Assembly: GCA_019412865.1 (NCBI GenBank)
Contig: DXOJ01000449.1
Location: 1-7,165 of the forward strand
Origin: Bacteroides sp.
GTDB lineage: Bacteria; Bacteroidota; Bacteroidia; Bacteroidales; Bacteroidaceae
Direction: 5' to 3'
Length of the DNA: 7,165 bases
Made by a program: the position numbers and the translations under genes. Below, one piece after another: positions 7,103 to 7,165 of this stretch; position 1 is the first letter of the stretch; each line of letters begins with the position of its first letter. The notes beneath the pieces were generated by a model. That model was given only the letters and a program-made list of their open reading frames with translations, searched no databases and was not told the DNA's origin.

Positions 7103-7134
7103 CTTGTCGGCCTTTTTTCATTCTTATATTTTTG
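7103..7134 (+). promoter_or_regulatory. Bacteroides sigma-ABfr-type promoter
   Basis: The -7 element TATTTTTG (7127-7134) matches TAnnTTTG at every fixed base. CTTG (7103-7106) matches the -33 TTTG at three of four bases, with a 20-nt spacer, inside the usual 19-21. Transcription would begin near 7138-7141 and run out of the window. ATGs at 7137 and 7147 would give leaderless or very short-leader messages and stay open to base 7165, too short to judge; the real product probably begins further on or is an RNA. Confidence 0.55.
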
Positions 7135-7165
7135 CTATGTATAAAAATGAAGCATTATGGATTTA

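Noticed and set aside
7147..7165. Possible gene start MKHYGF at the window edge
   Set aside because: Only six codons are visible, and it sits almost on the predicted transcription start.

Overview
The window looks like a stretch of Bacteroides chromosome. Reasons: secreted proteins have Bacteroidota-type signal peptides with Gln just after the cleavage site; Shine-Dalgarno sequences are weak or absent; one promoter fits the Bacteroides TTTG / TAnnTTTG consensus; and the proteins (SurA-like parvulin, OstA-like, MutL, OmpA-family) look like those of gut Bacteroides. All genes are on the + strand. Genus is an inference from family knowledge; species was not determined.

Layout. Bases 1-1366 hold a secreted SurA-type peptidyl-prolyl isomerase/chaperone whose first few codons lie before the window. 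It is followed after 22 nt by a 587-residue OstA/LptA-like protein (1389-3152), after 1 nt by an unrecognised 99-residue protein with one C-terminal membrane helix (3154-3453), and after 17 nt by mutL (3471-5372). This spacing, with no visible terminator, suggests one transcript. A 103-nt gap with a perfect 11-bp inverted repeat precedes an OmpA-family porin-like protein (5476-6663). That gene ends in a strong intrinsic terminator (to about 6783).

The last ~380 bases carry no gene I can support but are rich in structure: three copies of AAGCNNNGCTTT at an exact 22-bp spacing (6879-6934), further hairpins, a 12-bp palindrome (7073-7084), and a good sigma-ABfr-type promoter (7103-7134) that points out of the window towards an unseen gene or RNA.

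How it fits together. SurA-like and OstA-like proteins both serve outer-membrane assembly: SurA-type chaperones escort beta-barrel proteins, and OstA/LptA-type proteins carry lipopolysaccharide across the periplasm. An OmpA-type barrel next door would be a client of such a pathway. mutL is the outlier, a DNA mismatch-repair gene at the end of an envelope operon. Its C-terminal domain lacks the usual endonuclease signatures. I see no mobile element, CRISPR array, tRNA or rRNA, and no clear sign of a wholly new system; the best unexplained signals are in the 3' intergenic region and the ompA leader.
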